From Sphingobacteriales bacterium UTBCD1 (GTDB taxonomy: Bacteria; Bacteroidota; Bacteroidia; Chitinophagales; Chitinophagaceae), in contig MWTC01000038.1 of NCBI GenBank assembly GCA_002066995.1, positions 1-64,000 of the forward strand: a DNA stretch of 64,000 nucleotides, written 5' to 3'. The stretch's first letter is position 1, and the number at the start of each line of letters is the position of its first letter. Made by a program: the position numbers and the translations under genes. Under the pieces are notes generated by a model that worked only from the letters and a program-made list of their open reading frames with translations, was not told where the DNA came from and searched no databases. Shown here piece by piece: positions 24,536 through 33,207 of this stretch.

Positions 24536-26257
24536 TCACAATTTCATATCCCCTATCACCGCCTTTATCTTTTCTTCCAGTTGCCGGTTCACTTTTTCAA
24601 AATCGGCTGCTTTTTCCAGCACGGTGTTTACGCTGAAATAAAATTTGATCTTAGGCTCCGTACCACTTGGCCGGGCTGAGATGCTGGTGCCGTCTTCCAG
24701 TATAAATTGCAACACATTGCTTTGGGGCAATTCTATCTTCCATTCTTCACCTGTTTTCAGGTTCTTCCCTTTCTGTAGTTCGTAGTCCAGCAGTTTCAAC
24801 ACAGCAGAACCGTTTATGGATGCGGGCGGATTCTTACGGTATGTTTCCATCATGGCGGCTATCTGCTGCTGTCCGTCCATTCCTTTTTTGGTGATAGACA
24901 CCAGTTGCTCTTTATAAAATCCGTATTGCACATAGAGGTCTATCATCTTTTCATACAGGCTTCTACCCTTTTCTTTTTCATAAGCTGCCATCTCGCAGAG
25001 CAAAGCCACGGCGCTGATGCCATCCTTATCCCTTATCTTGTCACCGATCATAAGTCCGAAACTCTCTTCACCACCGATAATATAATTTTCTTTTTTTTCC
25101 TTCTGCCTGATCAGGTCGGCTATCCATTTAAAACCGGTAAGCACATGATAGCAGGCCACTCCATTCGCTTGCGCTATCCTGCCGATCATCGGGGTAGTTA
25201 CAATGGTGGTGATCACCATGTCATTGGGTTTTGCAATTCCTTTTGTCTTCCTGGCTTCGATCAGATAATTAAAAGCAAGAACAGCGGTCTGGTTCCCGTT
25301 CATCAGCACCCATTTGCCATGCAGGTCTTTTACGCCAATGGCAATACGGTCGGCATCCGGGTCGGTGCCGCATAAAATATCGGCATCCGTTTTTTCCGCA
25401 AGCTTCAGTCCGAAACTCATCGCTTCACTCTCTTCGGGATTGGGATACACCACCGTCGGAAAATTTCCATCCGGTGTCTTCTGCTCTTCCACAACAGAAA
25501 CATTTTTAAAACCAAAACGCTCCAGTACCTGCGGCACCAGTTTTATTCCCGTTCCGTGTATGGGAGTGTAAACGATCTTCAGGTCACTATGCCTGGAGAT
25601 CACTTCGGGATAAACACTCAGCCCTTTCACCATTTCAATATAAGCCTCATCAATCTCTTTTCCAATGATCGTAATATTTTTTTCACCGCCGCTCCATTTC
25701 ACATCATCCACCGAAACGATCTTCTGCACTTCACGGATCACATTTTTGTCATGAGGAGGCACCAGTTGCGAGCCATCATCCCAATACGCTTTGTATCCGT
25801 TATACTCTTTCGGATTATGAGAGGCAGTGCACACCACTCCGCCCTGGCATTTCAGATGGCGGATGGCAAAAGACAATTCAGGCGTGGGGCGCAGGTCTTC
25901 AAACAAAAAAACTTTTATCCCGTTAGCTGCGAACACATGAGCTGCCGTTTCTGCAAAAAAGCGGCTGTTATTTCTGCTGTCGTGTGCTATAGCCACCTTC
26001 ACACTGCCGGGAAAACATTGCTTCAGATAATTGGCATATCCCTGTGTGGCCATGCCCACGGTGTATTTATTCATCCGGTTGGTACCTACGCCCATGATGC
26101 CGCGGAGGCCGCCGGTTCCGAATTCAAGGTCTTTATAAAAAGCATCTGCCAATACTGCTGGTTCCTCTTTTTGCAAACGGATGATCTCATCTTTTGTGGC
26201 CTGGTCAAAATCTCCATTGAGCCATGTATTTACCTTTGCCTGAATTGCTGTGTCCAT
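24536..26257 (-). CDS. Phospho-sugar mutase (phosphoglucomutase/phosphomannomutase family)
   Basis: 573 residues with the alpha-D-phosphohexomutase layout. GTGGLRGIMGVGTNRMNKYTV lies near residue 47. The phosphoserine loop is TASHNPKEYNGYK near residue 144. The metal loop is GTDPDADRIAIGV near residue 295. The sugar-binding loop is GGEESFGLM near residue 395. The phosphate-binding site is SARPSGTEPKIKFYF near the C-terminus. The length fits the PGM2-like subfamily common in Bacteroidota, which interconverts glucose-1-P and glucose-6-P and possibly pentose phosphates. It is divergent from the DUF2279 gene, with promoter boxes between them. Confidence 0.93.
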   Translation of the reverse strand: MDTAIQAKVNTWLNGDFDQATKDEIIRLQKEEPAVLADAFYKDLEFGTGGLRGIMGVGTNRMNKYTVGMATQGYANYLKQCFPGSVKVAIAHDSRNNSRFFAETAAHVFAANGIKVFLFEDLRPTPELSFAIRHLKCQGGVVCTASHNPKEYNGYKAYWDDGSQLVPPHDKNVIREVQKIVSVDDVKWSGGEKNITIIGKEIDEAYIEMVKGLSVYPEVISRHSDLKIVYTPIHGTGIKLVPQVLERFGFKNVSVVEEQKTPDGNFPTVVYPNPEESEAMSFGLKLAEKTDADILCGTDPDADRIAIGVKDLHGKWVLMNGNQTAVLAFNYLIEARKTKGIAKPNDMVITTIVTTPMIGRIAQANGVACYHVLTGFKWIADLIRQKEKKENYIIGGEESFGLMIGDKIRDKDGISAVALLCEMAAYEKEKGRSLYEKMIDLYVQYGFYKEQLVSITKKGMDGQQQIAAMMETYRKNPPASINGSAVLKLLDYELQKGKNLKTGEEWKIELPQSNVLQFILEDGTSISARPSGTEPKIKFYFSVNTVLEKAADFEKVNRQLEEKIKAVIGDMKL

Positions 26258-26298
26258 GATTCATTTAAATGTTAATCAGTAAAATTAATTATCTGCTG

Positions 26299-26306
26299 CA
26301 AATTTA
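26299..26306 (-). promoter_or_regulatory. Candidate -7 box (TAAATTTG) for the phospho-sugar mutase
   Basis: Exact TAnnTTTG on the minus strand, about 41 bp before the mutase start codon. A second exact match, TACGTTTG (26325 to 26318), lies further upstream on the same strand and overlaps the opposite-strand box at 26324-26331. Confidence 0.4.
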
Positions 26307-26323
26307 CTTCAAACAATCAAACG

Positions 26324-26331
26324 TATTTTTG
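26324..26331 (+). promoter_or_regulatory. Candidate -7 box (TATTTTTG) for the DUF2279 gene
   Basis: Exact TAnnTTTG on the plus strand, ending only 5 bp before the ATG at 26337. If used, transcription would begin at or next to the start codon, giving a leaderless or nearly leaderless mRNA. No convincing TTG at -33 is seen. Confidence 0.4.
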
Positions 26332-26336
26332 TTTTT

Positions 26337-27323
26337 ATGAGGTCATCACCTGTGCAAAGCCCGGCTGCTGTTGCGTCGCACTCTTTATCGTCCTGTAAAA
26401 AGCCCTGCATCTTTTTTATTTTACTTCTTGCTTTCCATTTTTCCGTTGCACAGGATACTTCTCGTCATCAGATAAATTATTCCGGCCGTCAATGGCTTAT
26501 CGGCAGCGCCAATGTAGCGGGCTATGGCGGTTCACTCCTCATCCTGGGCAATGCCTGGTATAAAAATTATCCGCGGAGTTCATTTCACACCTTTAATGAC
26601 GACAATGAATGGCTGCAGATGGATAAGCTCGGCCATGGCTGGACGGCGTACAATACCGGCCGTGCCTCGGCAGCCATGTGGAAATGGGCCGGGCTGAATG
26701 AAAAAAAATCAACATGGATCGGCGGGCTCAGCGGTGCAGCCTATCTTACCGTCATAGAATTCCTCGACGGGCATTCGGCAGAATGGGGATGGAGTTGGGG
26801 CGACATGGCCGCCAATATTTTCGGTTCCGGGCTTTTCATCAGCCAGCAATTAGGATGGAAAGAACAGCGTATTCAATATAAATTCTCTTTTCACCGAAAA
26901 GATTATAATGATCCTTCACTGGAGAAAAGAAGCGATGATCTCTTTGGCAGCAGTTGGTATGAGCGCATGCTGAAAGATTACAATTCGCAGACCTACTGGC
27001 TCAGCTTCAACCTGAAATCCTTTTTCAAAGAAAGTAATTTACCCGGCTGGCTGAATATTTCGGCAGGCTATGGTGCGGATGGGATGTTTGGCGGCTTTGA
27101 TAATGTAGCCAGGGATAAGGACGGCAACATTATTTTCGACCGCAGGGATATTCCAAGGGTCAGGCAGTTTTATGTAGCCCCCGATGTTGACTTCACGAAG
27201 ATCAAAACCAAAAGCAAATTTCTGAAAACAGTCTTCTTTGCATTGAATGCATTCAAATGCCCCTCTCCCGCCATCATGATCAATTCAAAAGGGAAGCTGA
27301 AAGTGTATGCGATTTATTTTTAA
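26337..27323 (+). CDS. DUF2279 (YfiM-like) envelope protein
   Basis: 328 residues. A long N-region is followed by a hydrophobic signal segment (FFILLLAFHFSVAQ) with cleavage near residue 39. The DUF2279 pattern is visible: WLIGSANVAGYGGSLLILGNAWYK, the DKLGHGWTAYNTGRASA stretch with the family His, and EFLDGHSAEWGWSWGDMAANIFG. The protein is presumably in the envelope; function unknown. It ends convergently with the phosphoribosyltransferase gene, with a low-complexity array between them. Confidence 0.85.
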   Translation: MRSSPVQSPAAVASHSLSSCKKPCIFFILLLAFHFSVAQDTSRHQINYSGRQWLIGSANVAGYGGSLLILGNAWYKNYPRSSFHTFNDDNEWLQMDKLGHGWTAYNTGRASAAMWKWAGLNEKKSTWIGGLSGAAYLTVIEFLDGHSAEWGWSWGDMAANIFGSGLFISQQLGWKEQRIQYKFSFHRKDYNDPSLEKRSDDLFGSSWYERMLKDYNSQTYWLSFNLKSFFKESNLPGWLNISAGYGADGMFGGFDNVARDKDGNIIFDRRDIPRVRQFYVAPDVDFTKIKTKSKFLKTVFFALNAFKCPSPAIMINSKGKLKVYAIYF

Positions 27324-27369
27324 AAATCCAAAAATCAAATTCCAAATTCCCAAAAGTCAAAATTCAAAA

Positions 27370-27425
27370 AATACACTCAACCTCATCCTCAACCTTAACC
27401 TCAATCTCAACCTAAACCTCCTCCC
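27370..27425. repeat. Telomere-like degenerate hexamer array (CTCAACC-type)
   Basis: About eight imperfect units of CTCAACC / CTTAACC / CTCAATC / CTAAACC run directly between two convergent genes. A slippage-prone low-complexity array of this type resembles the AACTCTTAA arrays found in the pyrimidine cluster at 46-51 kb. No coding sequence is inferred. Confidence 0.55.
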
Positions 27426-27431
27426 CAACTC

Positions 27432-27926
27432 CTACTGCAAATACGCTCCCAGCACTTTCTCTTTATCCACTTCCACAACGATATGCTCCTGCAAAGTGGT
27501 AGAAACAGAAAGCCCGACATAATCGGAACGTACGGGAAAAGAATTATGGCTTCTCTCCACCAGCACCAGCGTCTGGATCTTCTTCGGGTGAAAATCAAGA
27601 AAAGGTTTTAAAGAATATAGGATCGTCCTTCCGCTGTCTGCTACATCATCAATGACGATCACTACTTTCCCATCCGGATTAATTTTTTTACTTAAAGTGA
27701 CCTTCCCCGGTTTTCTTTTATCCAATTTGATAGTCACCAGGTCGGTTTTAATAGCAGCATATTCCGAAAGCATTTCCCGGATCACCTTTGCCACTACGGT
27801 GCCGTTTTGCCAGATGCCGGCAAGGATCAATTGTTTTTCTTCACTGTTGTTCTCAACGATTTCCAGCGCCATACGGCGTAATTTTTTTTCTGCTACTTCC
27901 TGCGAAAGAATATAATTTTTCATCAA
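27432..27926 (-). CDS. Type I phosphoribosyltransferase (PyrR-like)
   Basis: 164 residues. The PRPP-binding motif VIVIDDVADSGRTILYSL lies near residue 90, with the preceding hydrophobic strand and KLDKRKPG loop of PyrR-like proteins. The N-terminal portion (LRRMALEIVENN...) also fits PyrR-type proteins that combine weak uracil phosphoribosyltransferase activity with regulation. The exact substrate is uncertain and a hypoxanthine/xanthine enzyme is possible. It is divergent from the Fe-S oxidoreductase gene. Confidence 0.82.
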   Translation of the reverse strand: MMKNYILSQEVAEKKLRRMALEIVENNSEEKQLILAGIWQNGTVVAKVIREMLSEYAAIKTDLVTIKLDKRKPGKVTLSKKINPDGKVVIVIDDVADSGRTILYSLKPFLDFHPKKIQTLVLVERSHNSFPVRSDYVGLSVSTTLQEHIVVEVDKEKVLGAYLQ

Positions 27927-28010
27927 GAGATGTTTAGAAATTTAAATCTTACAGAACTTTAGAAGCTTTATACTGAACAAGCCGTAAATTAGCGAATCCA
28001 ATCCAGCGTT

Positions 28011-29324
28011 ATGCAAATCGTCCAACAAATTTTATTCATACTGCTCAGCATTACTGCAATCTGGCTGTTCACAAAGAAAGTAAAAGAGATACGCCGCAAT
28101 ATCTTAATGGGCAGAGAAGAAGATACCAACATAAGCAAGTCAGAACGCTGGAGAAATGTACTGCTGCTTGCTTTCGGGCAAAAGAAAATGTTCCGCAACC
28201 CACTGGTGGCAGTGCTTCATTTTTTTGTGTATGCAGGTTTCGTGATCATCAACGTAGAGATACTGGAGATCATACTCGATGGTATTCTGGGCAGGCACAG
28301 GATGTTTGCTCCTTCGATAGGAAGCCTGTACGGAATACTGATCGGATGTTTTGAAATATTAGCTTTACTGGTGATCATCGGCTGTGCCGTTTTCCTGGTC
28401 CGCAGGAATATCATCAAACTGAAACGCTTTATCAGCAAAGACCTCGACGGCTGGCCCCGCAGTGATGCCAACTACATCCTGATCACCGAGATCATCCTGA
28501 TGAGCTTGTTTCTTACCATGAACACTGCTGATGAAGTGTTGCAGTCAAGAGGCGCTGTACATTATTTTCATACCGGCAATTTCTGGATTACCGGGTACCT
28601 CACTCCCGCACTTAATGATCTTTCCACTTCATCACTGATCTTCCTGGAAAGATCATGCTGGTGGCTGCACATCATAGGAGTTTTTGCTTTCCTGAATTAT
28701 CTTCCTTATTCCAAGCACCTGCATATCATTCTTGCATTCCCCAATTCATACTATGCAAGGCCGGAACCGAAAGGAAAGATGGTGAACATGCCCGATGTGC
28801 AGAAAGAGGTTTTATATGCCATGCAGCCGGAGACAGCGCCGGCCGGAAGCGAAGCAGCTCCACCCAAGCGCTTTGGTGCAAAAGATGTTTTCGATCTGAG
28901 CTGGAAAAATCTATTGGATGCTTATACCTGCACCGAATGCGGAAGATGCTCTGCTGCCTGTCCTGCCACTCAAACAGGAAAACTGTTATCACCACGGAAG
29001 ATCATGATGAACACCCGCGACCGCATGGAAGAAGTGGGAAGAAACATTGATAAGAACGGATCATTTGTTGACGATGGCAAATCTTTAATGCATAATTATA
29101 TTACGGAAGAAGAACTGCGTGCCTGCACCACCTGCAATGCCTGTGTGGAAGAATGTCCTGTCAGCATCAGCCCCCTGGATATCATCCTTCAGATGCGGCG
29201 TTACCTGGTGATGGAAGAAAGTAATGCACCGCAGGAATGGACGACCATGTTCGGCAACATCGAAAACAACTTCGCTCCCTGGAAATTCTCTCCTGATGAA
29301 AGAGACAGATGGGTGGAGGGGTAG
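28011..29324 (+). CDS. Membrane (Fe-S)-binding oxidoreductase subunit (HdrD/GlpC-like dicluster)
   Basis: 437 residues. The N-terminal half has five hydrophobic segments (about 2-21, 63-87, 105-131, 152-170, 208-228), a heme b-like NarI/HdrE-type region. Two ferredoxin-like clusters follow: CTECGRCSAACP near residue 305 and CTTCNACVEECP near residue 370. The protein probably passes electrons from the membrane quinone pool to or from a CCG-domain partner. The obvious partner is the CCG protein at 34472, about 5 kb away. The genes between have no clear link to it. Confidence 0.87.
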   Translation: MQIVQQILFILLSITAIWLFTKKVKEIRRNILMGREEDTNISKSERWRNVLLLAFGQKKMFRNPLVAVLHFFVYAGFVIINVEILEIILDGILGRHRMFAPSIGSLYGILIGCFEILALLVIIGCAVFLVRRNIIKLKRFISKDLDGWPRSDANYILITEIILMSLFLTMNTADEVLQSRGAVHYFHTGNFWITGYLTPALNDLSTSSLIFLERSCWWLHIIGVFAFLNYLPYSKHLHIILAFPNSYYARPEPKGKMVNMPDVQKEVLYAMQPETAPAGSEAAPPKRFGAKDVFDLSWKNLLDAYTCTECGRCSAACPATQTGKLLSPRKIMMNTRDRMEEVGRNIDKNGSFVDDGKSLMHNYITEEELRACTTCNACVEECPVSISPLDIILQMRRYLVMEESNAPQEWTTMFGNIENNFAPWKFSPDERDRWVEG

Positions 29325-29872
29325 TGATAGAGTTGAACCTGATAGGGTTCACAGGGTTTTACCCCGGAACTGATCTTATTTGGTACCAATAGACCTTATG
29401 ACCTTAGTAAAAGAGAGAGCCGCACATAATCCAATCTTATTACCTTATAAACGTCCTGATAAAAAAAAGCAGCTTTCGGCTATCAGCCTCCTCGCCTTGT
29501 GCAAAGATTTTGGGGATTAAGCACATCAGTTTTTAAGCCTAAATAAGCTAATAAGGTATCCTGTATATTTTTTTCGTTCTCACGTCACTAAAGTATAAAG
29601 GTTAATGACTTTCCTTAAAACGGACATGGCTCATAAGATCTATTACTTGACAACTGGTTGCGTCTGTCATGCATCTGCCATAGTACCCTATCTATCGCCA
29701 CAGCTAAATTGCTATGATTGGTGCTCAGCAAGTATTCATATAATATCCAGAACTATCCATAATCTTTTTCAAATGAAATTAACAGAAAGATCATTCACAT
29801 TGCATAAGGGGTATTTAATTGCCAATCCTTCTATTCCTGCAGAATTATTTCTATTTTTATGAAACCCAATTT
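29325..29872. other. Intergenic stretch with no supported gene
   Basis: 548 bp, AT-rich, between the Fe-S subunit gene and a small outer-membrane gene. Short open frames here lack protein-like composition. A stretch near 29540-29570 (AAGCTAATAAGGTATCCTG) loosely resembles the GAATAAGGTGTCCCGTATAGC tail of repeat copy 5, but is too decayed to call. No tRNA or riboswitch fold is apparent. Confidence 0.5.
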
Positions 29873-30400
29873 ATGAAAAAGCCTGCTATTTTATTTTTAA
29901 CAGTTTTAATGAGTGCCTCCACAGTTTTTTCCCAGAGCATTTCTGAATTAGGAGCTGAAGCAATGCATGCATTCGGAAAAGGAGCTAATGATAATATGGT
30001 GGGACTCCGTTATGAAGGATTCCGGAATAAAAACAGTTGGAGCATCGGTCTTACCTATAATTTTTCTTCAAAAAAATCTTATTCAGAACATAGCGGGTTC
30101 GGCCTTTATGCAGGTTATCGCCGTGGGTTCATCTATAGCAGCAATGGGAATAGTAATGCATTTCTTGGTTTTCGTGCTATGTTCTTATTTAACAGCTTTG
30201 CCGGTAAAGAAAGCTACAGCAGCAATTACATAATGCCTGTGTTTGAAGGAGGTTACCATCTCATATTCATGAATCATCTTTACACAGCACCATCAGCAGG
30301 GTATGGCTATGCCATCAAACTCAGTAAAGATAATAATTCATTACAGGAAGATGAAGGCAGCCGTTTCATTCCGGGAGTTTCCTTAGGCTACCGGTTTTAA
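29873..30400 (+). CDS. Small secreted outer-membrane-type protein
   Basis: About 175 residues from ATG 29873, chosen because it gives a clean signal peptide (MKKPAILFLTVLMSASTVFSQ). An upstream in-frame ATG adds 18 unlikely residues. The mature part alternates strands and glycine turns (NSWSIGLTYNFSSKK, FGLYAGYRRGFIY) and ends GVSLGYRF with a C-terminal Phe, as in eight-stranded barrels. No named family is recognised. It is convergent with, and slightly overlaps, the amino acid permease gene. Confidence 0.7.
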   Translation: MKKPAILFLTVLMSASTVFSQSISELGAEAMHAFGKGANDNMVGLRYEGFRNKNSWSIGLTYNFSSKKSYSEHSGFGLYAGYRRGFIYSSNGNSNAFLGFRAMFLFNSFAGKESYSSNYIMPVFEGGYHLIFMNHLYTAPSAGYGYAIKLSKDNNSLQEDEGSRFIPGVSLGYRF

Positions 30401-31809
30401 ACAGAAACTGAGGAATGGTCTTTTTTCTTTTTCATGATGAAATAATAATACAGGAACACTCCGGTCAGCATCAGCGCCATACCGATAGCAGCTTCTCTCG
30501 GCCTTGAGTACACTGTATTGATCACGAGTGCTGCACTGAACAAGATCACGATGGCAGGTACTACAGGATAACCCCATACCTTATAAGGCCTGTGCGCATC
30601 GGGCATTTTCTTTCTCAGAATAAAAACACCCAATGTAGTAGCTCCGTAATAAATAAATACTGCAAAAATGATCATGTCGGTAAGCTGATCGAAGGTGCCG
30701 GATAAAACCAGTAATGAGGCCCACACACCCTGGAATATCATGGAATTGGAAGGCGCCTGTTTTTTATTCAACCTGGCAACTTTTGAAAAGAACATTCCTT
30801 CTTTTGCCATTGCATAATAAATACGGCAACTGGTGAGGATGGTGGCATTGGTGCACCCTAATGTTGTCAAGGCAATGAGAACAGAGATGAACAGCACACC
30901 ATTCGTTCCCCAGAATACCCGCACTGCTTCCACCGCTGCAATTTTATTTACTGATTGATTGATGAATTCAATGTCCTGTACCGGCATCAGTGCCAGGTAA
31001 GTTATATTGACTAACAGGTATAAAGCGATAATGATAAAAACCCCGATCGCAATTCCTTTAGGAATATTTTTATTTGCTTCCTTGATCTCCCCGCCCACAT
31101 ATCCAACAGAGGCCCATCCCTGGTAACCCCAGAATGCAGCAAGCATGGCAGTGAATACTGCACTAAAACTGACAGAAGAACCATCTACGGTTTTCATCTG
31201 AAATGCCTGAGGCAGGTTAGCATGGGAACTTGTTAATCCAAAAATGATGATAAGAGAAATACCCGCAAACACCATCAATAAAATAGCCGTACTCACTCCC
31301 GCCCCTGCTTTCACTCCGCGACTATTGATCCAGGTGAGGATCACGATGAGAAGAATAGCAACTGCTTTTACATTAAAATCACGGAAAGGTTCAAAGATCC
31401 CGAGAATGCTGATATCGCTCCATTGTTCCAGCAAAGGAGGAAGATGAACTATGCTATCCACCGATTGTGCAAATACATAAGCCAGAGCTGAAATAGCAGC
31501 AGTCTGAATAACAGAAAATAAGGACCACCCGAAAATGAAAGCAAAAAATTTATTGTAGATCTTCTGGTAATAAACATATTCACCTCCTGTGTTGGCCAGC
31601 AGGCCTGCCACTTCCGCATTGCATAGTGCTCCGAACAGGCTGATGATACCTCCCAGTATCCAGCAGATCAGCACCCATCCTGAAGAATGAAGTACATCAG
31701 CCATGGGAGCCACTTTTTTATACACTCCCGATCCGATAATATTGCCAATGACCATAACGATCACCAGTCGTAGTCCGAGAGAACGGCTTAGTTGGTTGGG
31801 GGCAGCCAT
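30397..31809 (-). CDS. APC-family amino acid permease
   Basis: 470 residues with twelve hydrophobic segments. The first helix has the substrate-binding motif IGNIIGSGVYK of APC/LAT-type transporters, and helix 6 reads FWGYQGWASVGYVGGEIKEANKNIPKG, a well-known signature of this family. It probably takes up or exchanges amino acids; specificity is unknown. The gene precedes no obvious catabolic gene and seems to stand alone on the minus strand. Confidence 0.92.
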   Translation of the reverse strand: MAAPNQLSRSLGLRLVIVMVIGNIIGSGVYKKVAPMADVLHSSGWVLICWILGGIISLFGALCNAEVAGLLANTGGEYVYYQKIYNKFFAFIFGWSLFSVIQTAAISALAYVFAQSVDSIVHLPPLLEQWSDISILGIFEPFRDFNVKAVAILLIVILTWINSRGVKAGAGVSTAILLMVFAGISLIIIFGLTSSHANLPQAFQMKTVDGSSVSFSAVFTAMLAAFWGYQGWASVGYVGGEIKEANKNIPKGIAIGVFIIIALYLLVNITYLALMPVQDIEFINQSVNKIAAVEAVRVFWGTNGVLFISVLIALTTLGCTNATILTSCRIYYAMAKEGMFFSKVARLNKKQAPSNSMIFQGVWASLLVLSGTFDQLTDMIIFAVFIYYGATTLGVFILRKKMPDAHRPYKVWGYPVVPAIVILFSAALVINTVYSRPREAAIGMALMLTGVFLYYYFIMKKKKDHSSVSV

Positions 31810-31870
31810 AGTATAATTTTAAAATTGATTGATCGCTGAAATTGATCCGGTCCTGTTTTCAGAATCATCC

Positions 31871-32365
31871 TTATCTCTCATCTGCACTCGGGCCATAGAT
31901 CCCGGGTACAGGAACATTTAATAACCGGAGATAAACGGATAATTGCCCCCGGTGATGAATGAGATGACTAAATGCCCATTTACGGATAGCGGCAGTTTTT
32001 TCAGACTGGGAGATTATGAAATCCCCTTTCCGGAAAACCCATTGATCCTGTAATAATACATCGGATGTATTTTCAAGATCGGCTAATGCAGTTTCACATT
32101 TTTTCTGAAATATTCCTAACAATTCTTCTTTTGTTGATGCGGTATAGGGAGTGAAAGGTGCACCGGAAAAATCATACTCCCGGCTATTAATCACCCGTGA
32201 TATCCAGAATGGAATTTCTGCAATATGTGTTGCAAGCCTTCCGATCGTCATTGATTTTTCGTGTGGCCTCCATTCCTTATTGTCCATGGGCACACGATCC
32301 AGTATTTTCCTCGTCAGGGCAGATTCGTTTTTTAATTCAGCTATATACGCTTCTTTAATGGACAT
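31871..32365 (-). CDS. DinB family four-helix protein
   Basis: 164 residues. Helical bundle with the His triad typical of the DinB/YfiT metal site: ATHIAEIPFW near residue 47 and the HLIHHRGQLSVYLRL stretch near residue 135. Members include thiol-dependent transferases that use bacillithiol, which would suit the bshB1 gene in this window. That link is an inference. It is followed by no coupled gene; the LysE-type gene upstream ends 12 bp before its start codon, so the two may be co-transcribed. Confidence 0.88.
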   Translation of the reverse strand: MSIKEAYIAELKNESALTRKILDRVPMDNKEWRPHEKSMTIGRLATHIAEIPFWISRVINSREYDFSGAPFTPYTASTKEELLGIFQKKCETALADLENTSDVLLQDQWVFRKGDFIISQSEKTAAIRKWAFSHLIHHRGQLSVYLRLLNVPVPGIYGPSADER

Positions 32366-32377
32366 CGTATATGATTT

Positions 32378-33073
32378 TTAATCAAAAATTTTCTTTTCAA
32401 ATCCAGGTACTGCTTCTTCGGGCTTGCGCATCTGGTGTACAGGATCCTTTTTAATCAGTATCCTGATCAGCTGAATGACTGCTGTCACTGCAAAGATCCC
32501 TCCGATCACCCAGCTTAAAATACTTTGATTGGAAGTCAGCTTGTCAACAATAAGGCGTCCTCCGAAAATAAAAATGCAATTACCTGCAAATGTACCCAGG
32601 CCTATTCCAAAGATATAGGAATTGTAGTGACTGCTTTTCGGCAATAATATATTTTTCGAAAATAAAACAGTACTCCACCCGAACCAGAAAGGTATCTGCA
32701 TCGGATTGAATGCCGACATCACCGCACCCAAAATAAGTTTCGGCAGGGTGCTGCTTAATACAACGTTCTTTCCGTTGGAAGGATGCATGGCGGCAATAAA
32801 ACTGAAAACGGCCAGCGCCAGCACAATAAAAAAAGTCACCCACTCCAGTACCTTAAGGATTTTTTTTTGTTTACGTATCCAGTCAACCGCCACCAGGGAA
32901 ATCCGTACATAAACAATTTCAACCAGCAAAGAGCCGATGGAAAAAAGCATGGCATGATAAACACCTTCCGATATGGAAATTTGCATGGCCGCTACATTCA
33001 ATGTGCCTAATGGAAGAGAGCCAAGAAAACTCACTAACATTCCTACAAAAAAGATTCTGATGATCTTCGGCAT
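32378..33073 (-). CDS. LysE family translocator
   Basis: 231 residues, six hydrophobic segments. The N-terminus GSLPLGTLNVAAMQISISEG carries the LysE/RhtB-type PxGP-like loop (here PLGTLN), and SAFNPMQIPFWFGWSTVL is the matching second repeat. The family exports amino acids or related compounds. It is on the same strand and just upstream of the DinB gene. Confidence 0.8.
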   Translation of the reverse strand: MPKIIRIFFVGMLVSFLGSLPLGTLNVAAMQISISEGVYHAMLFSIGSLLVEIVYVRISLVAVDWIRKQKKILKVLEWVTFFIVLALAVFSFIAAMHPSNGKNVVLSSTLPKLILGAVMSAFNPMQIPFWFGWSTVLFSKNILLPKSSHYNSYIFGIGLGTFAGNCIFIFGGRLIVDKLTSNQSILSWVIGGIFAVTAVIQLIRILIKKDPVHQMRKPEEAVPGFEKKIFD

Positions 33074-33207
33074 ACCGGGCGAAAATACGAAATAGGATGT
33101 TCGCTAATAATACCATTCAAAGAAGAATTAAAAAATTATTGATGAATGAAAAAGGGCCCAGTAATTTGACAGGGGTTGCCCAAAGACGTATGGGCAAACA
33201 GGAACGC

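Noticed and set aside
24412..24641. Two open frames over repeat copy 7
   Set aside because: They translate repeat modules and the antisense of the mutase gene end; the peptides (RIPRIAE, FRNFRFRN) recur with the repeat, not with a protein family.
27370..27425. Coding repeat protein (LNLNLN)
   Set aside because: The Leu-Asn translation is just the reading of a CTCAACC array between two convergent genes; no start, signal or conserved context.
29605..29862. 85-codon frame in the 29.3-29.9 kb gap
   Set aside because: Composition rich in Cys, His and Ser without pattern, and it runs into the real signal-peptide start at 29873 in another frame.
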